Below are positions 9,160 to 17,900 of a stretch of 43,858 nt of DNA, in pieces. The notes below the pieces were generated by a model. It was not told the origin of the DNA. It saw nothing but the letters and a program-made list of their open reading frames with translations, and did no database searches. The DNA comes from CALVZT01 sp964368755. GTDB taxonomy: Bacteria; Bacillota; Clostridia; Christensenellales; UBA1242. Numbering within the stretch: position 1 is the first letter of the stretch; the number at the start of each line of letters is the position of its first letter. The position numbers were made by a program, and so were the translations under genes. The stretch spans positions 1 to 43,858 of the forward strand of contig CAYJCR010000007.1 in NCBI GenBank assembly GCA_964368755.1, given 5' to 3'.

Positions 9160-11895
9160 ATGAAAAAGACACTAATTGCCATCTTATTGTGTGGTGCAAT
9201 GTTATTCACTGGGTGCTCGTTAGATGCTGGCGGTATTGGATTCAAAAGTACTGACATGTCAGCTTCTGACCCTATCAACAATCCACCAGGGGTTGGGGAT
9301 GTGCCTTTGGAAGTTCCCTCAGGAGATCCAACGGAAGAGGAAAGCTTCGCTTCTGATGACGATAATTATCCGTCTAAGTTATCTAGAAGTATTAACGATG
9401 ACGAAAGTATTGATTTGAATATGTTTGCTGGGGCACTTGTAACATATAAGTTAGACTATTCTGAAGAAACCAATACAATTCTTGATCAAACGCGTGTTGT
9501 TTCGACTATTGAGTCTGCTTCATCACAAGTGCTTACCCGACTTGTTGGTCGATATGGTCTTGGATACAAAATTGCTGGGGAAGACAATTATATATATCCA
9601 TATATGAGAGGTCTTAATATATCTAATTATAATAGTATTTTGGGGACAAATTATACTAGCGAATTGAGTCTGGTAACAGCCCTATCTGAGAGTAACATTA
9701 TGTATGTGCCAGTAGGTAGTACTACAGCGCCAATCACAGCTAACAGTATCGTGTCAACTACTAACTCAACTGGAGTTTCAATAGCCACTACTGTCAAACT
9801 TAGTATTCCTGCTTCTATCACAAATGGAGGTGATACTTGTACTGTTAACAAAGTTACAATAGGAAGTACTGACTATGCTACTATCTCTGCCGATACCGAA
9901 TATGTCTTTGGTGGTAATGGAGGCAGTTTCTCTATAACATATAATGGAATATCTAATCCTATTCAGTGTGTGTTGGACATATCCAAAGGTGCTGTATCCA
10001 TTACTCCAGTTGTTGAAGGGTTGAACGTAACATTTGCTGGTGTAGTAAAATATGAGATTTCATATAACACAACAGGCATGACTTCTCCAACGGTTACTTT
10101 AAGGAAGTTACCATTGATGAGTGCAAGCACAGCTGATAGCTCCAAATACACGCTTGAAGGCACATCGAAGGGTATATATAGATTGGATATGACAGCTACA
10201 GGTAGTGACGCAAGAACTTTCTATATATATATTGGACACAACAATTCTGAGATTTCATTACTCAACTCTCAAGTTATGATCAAAGATACTCATTATGATG
10301 CGATAAGAAGAGGCTATACTTTGACTAACGAAACAACTGTTAGTTGCTTGCCATGGCGATGGACTCTTGATGACCAAGAATATTCAATGCAAGAGTATCT
10401 TGATGCTTATCTTGCAAAGTATTCCAAGCCGCTTAGTCTTGCAATAGCTCGAATACAGTTGTTTGGTGATGATTTGCCAGAGACAACGACTTTGGTCGGT
10501 GAGAGCGAGATCAAAATCAATGATTTGTATAACAATGCGATGAGTTATGAACTTGATCCTGCCAACGAAGATTATGCTGGATACGGTGGATATTATAATG
10601 CTTTTATGACACTTGTGTCCAAATACCTCGATCATATTGGTATGACAGATTACGAATGTGATATGATATCGGAGTTTGTATTAGCAGAGATTGTTGGTAA
10701 TACCATTGTTGGATATGACAGTGGCTTGTTTGTTGATGCTAATGCAAATGGCACGTTTGATATTGATGAGACTTATGGTACAGGAGAGGGTGCTACATAC
10801 GATGATGTCGTATTAGACTATGATTACGATGACTATAGTTACAGATACAACTCAAGAGGTGGCAAAGGAAGCATTTGGACAAAAATAAGCTACGTTGATA
10901 CTTCAGCTGATGGATACACAAGAACTCAAGATGTATTGTCTGGCGAGAGTGTCAAAGATTATTTCAAAAACTATGTTAACATTTGTTATCAAACATCATA
11001 TAATCTCACTACACGTGGAGCCGATACTATTGTTGGTCAGTTATTCATTGGAGATTTTGTCAATAATATGAGTTTGGCTAATGACTCTGAGGAAGATGAG
11101 GAAAATGACGAGAGTTATGACCCATATTCTGACGATGAAGACGAAGATGATGGCCCAACATTCACATTTATTCCAAGACAACTTAAAAACATTCAATCTG
11201 TACTACTTGTGCCTAATTCCAATTACTTTACCAATGAGACAACGGATAATGCTATACACGTTGTGGACGGACTTCTCGCAACTGACGATGAGAATGTTGA
11301 TATTGGCGATGTGTTACAGATAATGGTTAGGTATAACAAAAAAATTGGTGATGATTACAATTTATATGAGTATTGCACAACTGATCTTTGGAGTGAAGAT
11401 TGTTTCACTATCAGCTCACTTAGGCAACCATTTGTTAATCAAGAGGAGCTCAAAGAGACAGAGTGTCAGACTACTGGCACGGGAGAGACTTATGGATTTG
11501 CGTTGTCGCAAACTGGCATAGCTCCAGTTGTGTATTTCAAGAAGAATGCACTTTCTTGGTCAGCTTATACTTATAACAATGGTACCTATACGGCTGCTGA
11601 TATCGCTCCTTCAGCTTCATCACTTTCTGGATTTACATATGACGGAATAGAGTTCTCGCTAGCCGAAGATGGTGTTCTTGAGAGTAGTCATTATTCTATG
11701 TATAAGAACGCTGATGGATATTACCCATACCTAGCTACGGGAACAGAGACATTCAATAGATATGAAGGCCATGGTACTATTGCAGGAATAACTGGAGACT
11801 TCGAATACTTTGAGTTGTTATTTAGTAGAGACCAAAGCGTTGTTGGATACAACAAATGTGTTAAGATTGCAATCAGTATTTCTGGTATTTGTTGA
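9160..11895 (+). CDS. Large acidic lipoprotein with an EF-hand-like loop (911 aa)
   Basis: The start has an AAGGAAG site upstream. The N-terminus MKKTLIAILLCGAMLFTGC is a lipoprotein signal peptide with lipobox FTG-C, so Cys19 should be lipidated by Lgt and the protein held on the outer face of the membrane. The mature protein is Asp/Glu-rich. Residues 526-537 read DANANGTFDIDE, which fits the 12-residue EF-hand/dockerin calcium loop (ligands at 1, 3, 5, 9 and 12, Gly at 6). Residues about 642-664 are an almost uninterrupted run of Asp and Glu. I recognise no enzyme domain. It precedes the VirB6-like and VirB4 genes on the same strand but has its own promoter and terminator, so a link to that machine is inference from position. 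Confidence 0.85.
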   Translation: MKKTLIAILLCGAMLFTGCSLDAGGIGFKSTDMSASDPINNPPGVGDVPLEVPSGDPTEEESFASDDDNYPSKLSRSINDDESIDLNMFAGALVTYKLDYSEETNTILDQTRVVSTIESASSQVLTRLVGRYGLGYKIAGEDNYIYPYMRGLNISNYNSILGTNYTSELSLVTALSESNIMYVPVGSTTAPITANSIVSTTNSTGVSIATTVKLSIPASITNGGDTCTVNKVTIGSTDYATISADTEYVFGGNGGSFSITYNGISNPIQCVLDISKGAVSITPVVEGLNVTFAGVVKYEISYNTTGMTSPTVTLRKLPLMSASTADSSKYTLEGTSKGIYRLDMTATGSDARTFYIYIGHNNSEISLLNSQVMIKDTHYDAIRRGYTLTNETTVSCLPWRWTLDDQEYSMQEYLDAYLAKYSKPLSLAIARIQLFGDDLPETTTLVGESEIKINDLYNNAMSYELDPANEDYAGYGGYYNAFMTLVSKYLDHIGMTDYECDMISEFVLAEIVGNTIVGYDSGLFVDANANGTFDIDETYGTGEGATYDDVVLDYDYDDYSYRYNSRGGKGSIWTKISYVDTSADGYTRTQDVLSGESVKDYFKNYVNICYQTSYNLTTRGADTIVGQLFIGDFVNNMSLANDSEEDEENDESYDPYSDDEDEDDGPTFTFIPRQLKNIQSVLLVPNSNYFTNETTDNAIHVVDGLLATDDENVDIGDVLQIMVRYNKKIGDDYNLYEYCTTDLWSEDCFTISSLRQPFVNQEELKETECQTTGTGETYGFALSQTGIAPVVYFKKNALSWSAYTYNNGTYTAADIAPSASSLSGFTYDGIEFSLAEDGVLESSHYSMYKNADGYYPYLATGTETFNRYEGHGTIAGITGDFEYFELLFSRDQSVVGYNKCVKIAISISGIC

Positions 11896-11900
11896 TTATA

Positions 11901-11926
11901 AACAGGGCATAAAGCTCTGTTTTTTA
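11901..11926 (+). terminator. Intrinsic terminator after the lipoprotein gene
   Basis: The stem AACAGGGC/GCTCTGTT has a 5-nt loop and is followed by a T run. Confidence 0.8.
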
Positions 11927-12261
11927 TTGAATAGAATTATACAAAGCATTTGTTCACCATTTATATCTTTTATTATGAAAACATAAGACTAAAAAACATT
12001 TTTATCACCTTTTTCATTAGTCCTGAAAGCACTACATTTGTGCAAAATGTTTGCAAAATAACAAGCTTAGTCGCGCGCTATAATAAATAAATATACTTTT
12101 TATTGCACTTTTTTTGCTAAAATTGTATACAAATGCAAAAAACTATGTTATACTGTCGTTAACAAAAAATATGCTTGCGAGTTTGACTTTTATCTTCGCA
12201 TTATTCGATGATATGGATAAATATTTAACAAAAATACAATAAGTAGCCGTGAGGAGGTCAT
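11927..12261 (+). promoter_or_regulatory. Long upstream region of the virB6-like gene with an extended -10 promoter
   Basis: This gap between the lipoprotein terminator and the virB6-like ATG shows no ORF that I can support. It holds TGTTATACT (12146-12154), an extended -10 box that would leave a 5' leader of about 100 nt. A second possible -10, TATAAT, follows an unusual GCGCGC patch near 12070-12085. Short TTTGTGCAAA-type repeats lie near 12040-12060. The leader ends in an excellent GAGGAGG ribosome site (12251-12257). I recognise no riboswitch. Confidence 0.4.
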
Positions 12262-14853
12262 ATGATTTCAACTATCACAACAAGCTGTATGGGTAACTTG
12301 ATTGATAAGATCAAGGATATTGCGTATGTCATTCGTAACTTCGGGGCAGTTCTTTCGAATATTTTTTCAAGCCTTTTGACATATGTTTTTATGGCAATAT
12401 ATTACATTTTCCTTGCTGTATGTCAATTGATTCTACTTGTAGAGGTTGTGTTTAAGAAGCTTGCAGGTACAGCACCTGTTACTGTTGATGGTAAGTTTAC
12501 GGACAATATAGTTATGGGATTTATTTTTAGCGATGCTGTTATGAGAGTGTTCATATCAATGCTTGTTCTTGCCGTTGTGCTTCTATTTGTATTTACCTTC
12601 ATTGCTATTATCAAATCAGAGTTTGCTCTTGATGCCAAAGGTTCTGCCAAAGGTCCTATTATCGGTAGAGCATTTAAGTCACTTGCATACTTTATCGCAG
12701 TGCCAGTTATATCTGTATTTGGTATATTCCTAACACAAGGCTTGACTGTTGGTCTTGATAGCCTTTTTGCTGGCAAAGACACTTCTCAAGATGCTGTTGG
12801 TGGGATGTATGGTAGAGTGTTCTATGCCGCTGCGTACAACTCCAACCGTGCAAGAACGAGTAATAAGTTCAACAGCCAAATCAACTCCGGATGGAATAAC
12901 GACGGGGGTAACTTCAATGCTAGTGGCAATTTGTCTTCGGCATATAAGATAGATCAGGCATTCTTGTCAGAGAGAGCGATGGTTGAATCTACTGTTCCAA
13001 CGTCGGGTAGCTTCGTTAACTATTTAGGAGATACTGTTAATTATAGTGACATAGAAACCAAATCTAAGGGAGATCTGATGTGCCATGTCAAAGTTTCAGA
13101 GCGTATTAGTAAAGGTCTAGACTCTCACATAGTATTTGCAGACTATCCAGATGCAACTAATGATAGTGTCCACTATACACCGCTCAACGCTGCTGTTGTT
13201 AATTATTACTATGATTTAGTAAAATTCGACTACTTCATTGGTATAGGTGGAGCATTGGTACTCGCATATTTCTTGCTTGTAACGTGCTTTGCTCTTATGA
13301 AGAGGGTATTTGATATAGTTGTACTAATGTTAATAGCTCCTCCTATGATAGCATTGGGGCCACTAGATAATGGTGATGCCACCAAGAAGTGGACCAAGGA
13401 GATGGTGTCCCGAGTTGTGTCGGTACTGGCCTCGGTGTTTGCGATGAATATGTTCTTCGTAATTGTACCAATATTTGCTAGTGTTAAGATATTCGGAGCT
13501 GATACAATCACTAGTGCTGTTGGAGTAAGCATTGCATCTGGTGTATCAGTAGCTTCTCAGACAGGTTTGGCTTTGGTTTTAATCCCACCTACAATCATTG
13601 TAGCAATGGATGCTATATTCCAACTAATGATTGTTCTTGTTGGAGCTAGTGTAGTCAAAGATACTTCAGCTCTTGTATCTAACTTGCTTGGAGTTAAGGA
13701 CCTTATCAAAGAAGGTGGAGATGCCGCAAAGAAAGCTACTGAAACGGCTCTAAAAGTTGGTACTGCTATTGCAACAGGTGGTGCATCACTCGCTACATTG
13801 GCAAAAGCCGGAGGAAGAAAAAAATCTTTGGATGAAGGCAAAGAAAGAGCAGGAGCTGAAGCTGCTGCAAGCCTTGACACGAAAGGTATGACTGCGGGAC
13901 AGGCCAGAAAGGCAAGAAGACAAGCGTCCAAAGACGCAATGGAAAAATATAAGAAAGATCATGAAGATGATTACAAAGATGCAACCAAGCAGCGTAATTC
14001 TGGATTTGCTATGATGCCGGGACAATTGGGTAAGTTTGGAGAATTATTTGGCAAGAAAGCAAAGCTTGTTAAAGATGCTGATCCTGATAAAGAATATAAA
14101 GATGTACTCAAAGGTGAGAAGTTGAAAGCAAAAGCTGCAGCAGATATGAAGAAGGAAGAAGATACACAAGCAGGAAGAGAGTTGTCTTCGAAAACTTCTC
14201 AGCTTGTATCGACAGAAGCTGGTTCTGATAGTAGTGCTTTAAATACTGTATTAACAGCAGCAAAGATTGGTGCTCAAAGCGGATTCAAAGGAAAGAATAA
14301 AGCAACTAAGGAAGATATTGCGGCTGCCAAGAAAGAATATGATGATGCTCTTCAGGAACAAGAAAAGAATGATAGATTACTTAGAAGAGGTAGTTCATCA
14401 GCTAAGAGGGGAGCTGAAGCAGAAAAATTAGCTAAAACGGTTGAAAAGAAAAAGAAAAATTACGAAGAGATGGCTAAAAGAGGCAAAGCTCAGGTTGATC
14501 TACAAACAATAGCTACTATTGAGGTAATGATGAAACAAGGCAATACAGAAGAAGAAGTAATGTCTAAAGCAAAGGAATTGTCTTCATCACAAGCTAACAA
14601 AGCCTTTATAGACGAATTGAAGAGAACATTTGAAGCAAAGGGTGGAGTCGCACAAGCAGAGGCTCAAAAAATTGCACATGCTGTAGCTATACTAGAGAGT
14701 AATGTAAGAAAATATAATTCTGGCGAAGAATTAACAGCAGAAATCAAGAAAATAATTGAAAGCGCTTCAGGGGTATTGGCTGGCGTTAAACAGTATGAAC
14801 AGCTTGTAAAAGATGCTACGGCTGTTGCAAATAGTATACCAGACAAGAAATAA
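12262..14853 (+). CDS. VirB6/TrbL-like polytopic membrane protein with a long charged cytoplasmic tail (863 aa)
   Basis: The start follows a near-perfect GAGGAGG site. Three N-terminal membrane helices (about 36-63, 96-117, 140-160) are followed by a 160-residue hydrophilic loop, then four more hydrophobic segments (about 322-345, 348-366, 384-410, 440-468). This resembles the VirB6/TrbL-type inner-membrane channel proteins of Gram-positive and mycoplasma integrative elements. Residues about 480-863 are Lys/Ala/Glu-rich, helical and probably coiled-coil, far longer than the usual VirB6 tail. The gene directly precedes a VirB4 ATPase gene, the usual partner of such proteins. In known T4SSs VirB6 forms the translocation path across the membrane. 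The family call rests on topology and the neighbour, not on a signature motif. It has its own terminator. Confidence 0.65.
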   Translation: MISTITTSCMGNLIDKIKDIAYVIRNFGAVLSNIFSSLLTYVFMAIYYIFLAVCQLILLVEVVFKKLAGTAPVTVDGKFTDNIVMGFIFSDAVMRVFISMLVLAVVLLFVFTFIAIIKSEFALDAKGSAKGPIIGRAFKSLAYFIAVPVISVFGIFLTQGLTVGLDSLFAGKDTSQDAVGGMYGRVFYAAAYNSNRARTSNKFNSQINSGWNNDGGNFNASGNLSSAYKIDQAFLSERAMVESTVPTSGSFVNYLGDTVNYSDIETKSKGDLMCHVKVSERISKGLDSHIVFADYPDATNDSVHYTPLNAAVVNYYYDLVKFDYFIGIGGALVLAYFLLVTCFALMKRVFDIVVLMLIAPPMIALGPLDNGDATKKWTKEMVSRVVSVLASVFAMNMFFVIVPIFASVKIFGADTITSAVGVSIASGVSVASQTGLALVLIPPTIIVAMDAIFQLMIVLVGASVVKDTSALVSNLLGVKDLIKEGGDAAKKATETALKVGTAIATGGASLATLAKAGGRKKSLDEGKERAGAEAAASLDTKGMTAGQARKARRQASKDAMEKYKKDHEDDYKDATKQRNSGFAMMPGQLGKFGELFGKKAKLVKDADPDKEYKDVLKGEKLKAKAAADMKKEEDTQAGRELSSKTSQLVSTEAGSDSSALNTVLTAAKIGAQSGFKGKNKATKEDIAAAKKEYDDALQEQEKNDRLLRRGSSSAKRGAEAEKLAKTVEKKKKNYEEMAKRGKAQVDLQTIATIEVMMKQGNTEEEVMSKAKELSSSQANKAFIDELKRTFEAKGGVAQAEAQKIAHAVAILESNVRKYNSGEELTAEIKKIIESASGVLAGVKQYEQLVKDATAVANSIPDKK

Positions 14854-14856
14854 TGC

Positions 14857-14890
14857 AAAAAAAACAACTGATTAATTTCAGTTGTTTTTT
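14857..14890 (+). terminator. Intrinsic terminator after the virB6-like gene
   Basis: The stem ACAACTG/CAGTTGT is flanked by A and T runs and ends in six T. Confidence 0.85.
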
Positions 14891-15048
14891 ATTGGGAAGG
14901 GGTACTAATATCATTTGCTTTATTAGAATGGATGAAGCTCTAGCTATCATGGTCTATAAGTATATATATTGAAAAATTATTGAATAGCACACGATAGAAG
15001 TGTTGAATAGAAAAAGCTTGATAATAATGTTATTTTGTTTTGTTTTTT

Positions 15049-15078
15049 TTGGATAATGTAATATACTATTACTATAAT
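15049..15078 (+). promoter_or_regulatory. Predicted promoter of the virB4 gene
   Basis: TTGGAT (15049-15054), an 18-nt spacer and TATAAT (15073-15078) lie 44 nt before the chosen ATG. VirB4 therefore seems to be transcribed separately from the virB6-like gene. Confidence 0.45.
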
Positions 15079-15122
15079 ATCGTACTGTGTAGTTATTTGT
15101 GAACGTAAGGGAGAGATTACAA

Positions 15123-17753
15123 ATGAGATATATTCCAAAACGTACCAAAGTCAAAATGGAGTTCTTCAGGGGTGTTACTCTTGGAGACATTATTGTAGCT
15201 TGCCTTGGGCTCGGCGGAGCTCTTGCTATTATATTTGCTAATATTCCATACAACTATTATATTGCTATAGCTTGGGCAAGTATTTTCTTGACCATGTTTT
15301 TCCCAATTGATGAAGGATTGAGATTATACGCTTCGATTGGCTTGATATTTAGATTTATGGCATTTAGGCGAGTTTATATCAAGAAGGGTAGCGATGCCGA
15401 TGATGGCAAGTCGAAAGGTGGCATACAAGATATCATTCCATTCGAAGAGATATACAAAGAACGTTATATTAACTTCAAAGAATATTATGCTCAAGTCATT
15501 GAAGTGCAACCAGTTGAGTTCTATCTTCTCAATGAGTACAAGCAGAATATGCTCATCAGGACTTTTGGTAATGCATTGTCAAGACTTAATGATCAGCAGA
15601 AAGCAAGTTTAGTCAAACTTAACAAGGCAATGATACTTGATTCATACACTCAGAATGAAGATAAGAAGTACGATGCTCTTATGGAGCTAGAGTACGAAGG
15701 TGAGATGACCGACAAAGAGGTTGAGGCAAGAGCAGAAGTGTTTGAATCTCGCGTAAGTGTCATTGAGGCAATGAATAGAGAAGATAAGATATACAAAGAC
15801 TACTTCTATATAGTAGTGTACGATAAGGATAGAGAAGCACTAGACAATACTGTTGATGGTATGATGAATACCATGGCGAATAGCGTTACACCAGTTTTTT
15901 CTAAGAAACTTACAGGTCGTGACCTTGCTATATTCCTAAAAGCAAATTATGGCAAAGAGTTCGACGAACGTGACCTTGAAAGTATGTCATATAACAACTT
16001 CTTGAAATGGTCAATGCCCGACAAGGTAACCTTCAAGATCAATAAGACAATGATTGATAACAAAGGTTACCGTAGTTTTGTTATAAGTGATTATCCATTG
16101 CAAGTACCGAATGCTTGGGGTGCATCATTTTTCTTGCTTGATAGAACCAATGTTGTTATGAATATTGACCCAATAGTAAAGCATGTGGCAGAGAAACAGA
16201 TAGATAGAGCAATAGTTGAGATGGAAGGCAAACAAGCCAATACTCGTAAGACAAGTAGAGTGATAGAAAATGAAACACACTTAAAGACACTTAAAGATTT
16301 GCTTGAACAATTGAAGAACAATGGTGAACAATTGTTTGATGTTAATATACACCTAATCTGCGAAGATTCTGCGAAGAAAGAAGTTCGTGCAATACTCAAA
16401 CAGAATGGTTTTAGATACTCTGAGATGTTTGGTAGACAGGTAGATGCCTTTGTCAGCCATAGTATATCTGCTAGAGATACAGTTAAGGCTTTCCGTAGAT
16501 CTATGCCAACTTCAACACTTGCTGCTATATTCCCATTCATATCTAGTGCATTGCAAGATGAGAATGGTTTCTATATTGGTTATAATGAATACCCAGTATT
16601 TGTTAACTTCTTCGCTCGTAATAGAGAGCGTGTTAACAGCAACATGATGGTTATAGGTAAGTCTGGTAGTGGTAAGTCATATGCAACTAAGACTCTGCTT
16701 GCCAATCTTGCTAGTGACAACTCTAAGATATTTGTACTAGACCCAGAAGATGAGTATCCACCTCTTGCTTATAATCTGAAAGGTAAGGTGCTTGATGTAG
16801 GATCATCTATCAGTGGTAGACTTAATCCTTTCCATATCATAGCCTCTCTTGAATCTGATGAAGGCGCTAACGATGACTCATATTCTACACACTTGCAGTT
16901 CCTTGAGCAATTTTTCTCAGTTATATTGCCAGGAATGTCATCTGATGCATTCGAGACACTCAATACGCTCATTATTGAGGTGTATAATAAGAAAGGAATC
17001 GATGCCTTTACTCAACTCAATAAACTCAAACCTGAAGATTTCCCTATATTTGATGATTTGTATAAACTCATTAAGGAGAAAATATCTAAAGAAAAAGATG
17101 AGTATCATCGTCGTAACTTGCAGATAGTAGAGACGTATATATCGAAGTTCGCTACAGGTGGGCGTAACAGTAACTTGTGGAATGGACCAACTTCTATTGT
17201 AACCAAAGAGAACTTTATCTGCTTCAGTTTCCGTTCGTTGCTTGCTAACCGTAACGAGATTATCGCGAATGCACAGATGTTGCTTGTATTTAAATATCTC
17301 GATAATGAGATTATTAAGAACAAAGACTTCAACGATAAGTATCATAGCAATCGTAAGATAATAGTTGCTGTCGATGAAGCGCACGTCTTCATCAACCCTA
17401 AGTTCCCAATAGCACTTGACTTCATGGCACAGATGGCAAAACGTATAAGAAAATATGGTGGAATGCAGATAGTTATTACACAGAATATCAAGGACTTCGT
17501 TGGATCTCCTGAGATACAAAGACAATCATCAGCGGTCATCAATGCGAGCCAGTACTCATTTATATTCTCGCTTGCTCCAAATGATATCACTGACCTTGTT
17601 GAATTGTATCGAAATGCAGGTGAGATCAATGAAGAAGAGCAGGATAATATCGTCACAGCTGGTGTTGGTCAAGCCTTCTTAATTACGGGTCCAATGTCTC
17701 GTACTTCAGTCAAAATTGAGGCAAATGATGTAATAAAACGTTTATTTAGTTAA
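15123..17753 (+). CDS. virB4: VirB4-family T4SS ATPase with an N-terminal PrgI/VirB3-like domain (876 aa)
   Basis: The ATG at 15123 is preferred over a GTG at 15099 because the AAGGGAGAG ribosome site lies between them. Residues 1-85 begin MRYIPKRTKVKMEFF and hold two membrane segments, matching PrgI-like proteins of Gram-positive conjugation systems, which are the VirB3 counterpart. The rest is a VirB4 ATPase: Walker A GKSGSGKS (512-519), Walker B ending VDEAHVF (Asp751-Glu752), then a TQNIKDF motif. VirB4 hexamers energise T4SS assembly and substrate movement at the inner membrane. Catalytic motifs are intact and no frameshift is seen. Apart from the VirB6-like gene before it, no other recognisable T4SS gene is adjacent. 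Confidence 0.88.
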   Translation: MRYIPKRTKVKMEFFRGVTLGDIIVACLGLGGALAIIFANIPYNYYIAIAWASIFLTMFFPIDEGLRLYASIGLIFRFMAFRRVYIKKGSDADDGKSKGGIQDIIPFEEIYKERYINFKEYYAQVIEVQPVEFYLLNEYKQNMLIRTFGNALSRLNDQQKASLVKLNKAMILDSYTQNEDKKYDALMELEYEGEMTDKEVEARAEVFESRVSVIEAMNREDKIYKDYFYIVVYDKDREALDNTVDGMMNTMANSVTPVFSKKLTGRDLAIFLKANYGKEFDERDLESMSYNNFLKWSMPDKVTFKINKTMIDNKGYRSFVISDYPLQVPNAWGASFFLLDRTNVVMNIDPIVKHVAEKQIDRAIVEMEGKQANTRKTSRVIENETHLKTLKDLLEQLKNNGEQLFDVNIHLICEDSAKKEVRAILKQNGFRYSEMFGRQVDAFVSHSISARDTVKAFRRSMPTSTLAAIFPFISSALQDENGFYIGYNEYPVFVNFFARNRERVNSNMMVIGKSGSGKSYATKTLLANLASDNSKIFVLDPEDEYPPLAYNLKGKVLDVGSSISGRLNPFHIIASLESDEGANDDSYSTHLQFLEQFFSVILPGMSSDAFETLNTLIIEVYNKKGIDAFTQLNKLKPEDFPIFDDLYKLIKEKISKEKDEYHRRNLQIVETYISKFATGGRNSNLWNGPTSIVTKENFICFSFRSLLANRNEIIANAQMLLVFKYLDNEIIKNKDFNDKYHSNRKIIVAVDEAHVFINPKFPIALDFMAQMAKRIRKYGGMQIVITQNIKDFVGSPEIQRQSSAVINASQYSFIFSLAPNDITDLVELYRNAGEINEEEQDNIVTAGVGQAFLITGPMSRTSVKIEANDVIKRLFS

Positions 17754-17781
17754 AAAAATACCACTTTGTGGTGTTTTTTTG
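17754..17781 (+). terminator. Intrinsic terminator after virB4
   Basis: ACCAC-TTT-GTGGT has an A run before it and seven T after it. Confidence 0.75.
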
Positions 17782-17900
17782 TACTTTATCTATTGAAGTT
17801 TTGATACAAATATGATACAATAATGGTAACCAAAAATATCCGTATGGTCCGATATCTATAATATTTGGGTGATAATTATTGAAACTAAAGGAGAATATTT

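Noticed and set aside
12423..13931. Long minus-strand ORFs inside the virB6-like gene (12423-12782, 13230-13532, 13557-13931)
   Set aside because: They mirror the codon pattern of a real plus-strand gene, have no ribosome sites, and their products are low-complexity.
16938..17525. A 195-residue minus-strand ORF inside virB4
   Set aside because: It overlaps the conserved ATPase region in antisense and has no ribosome site; it is a shadow.
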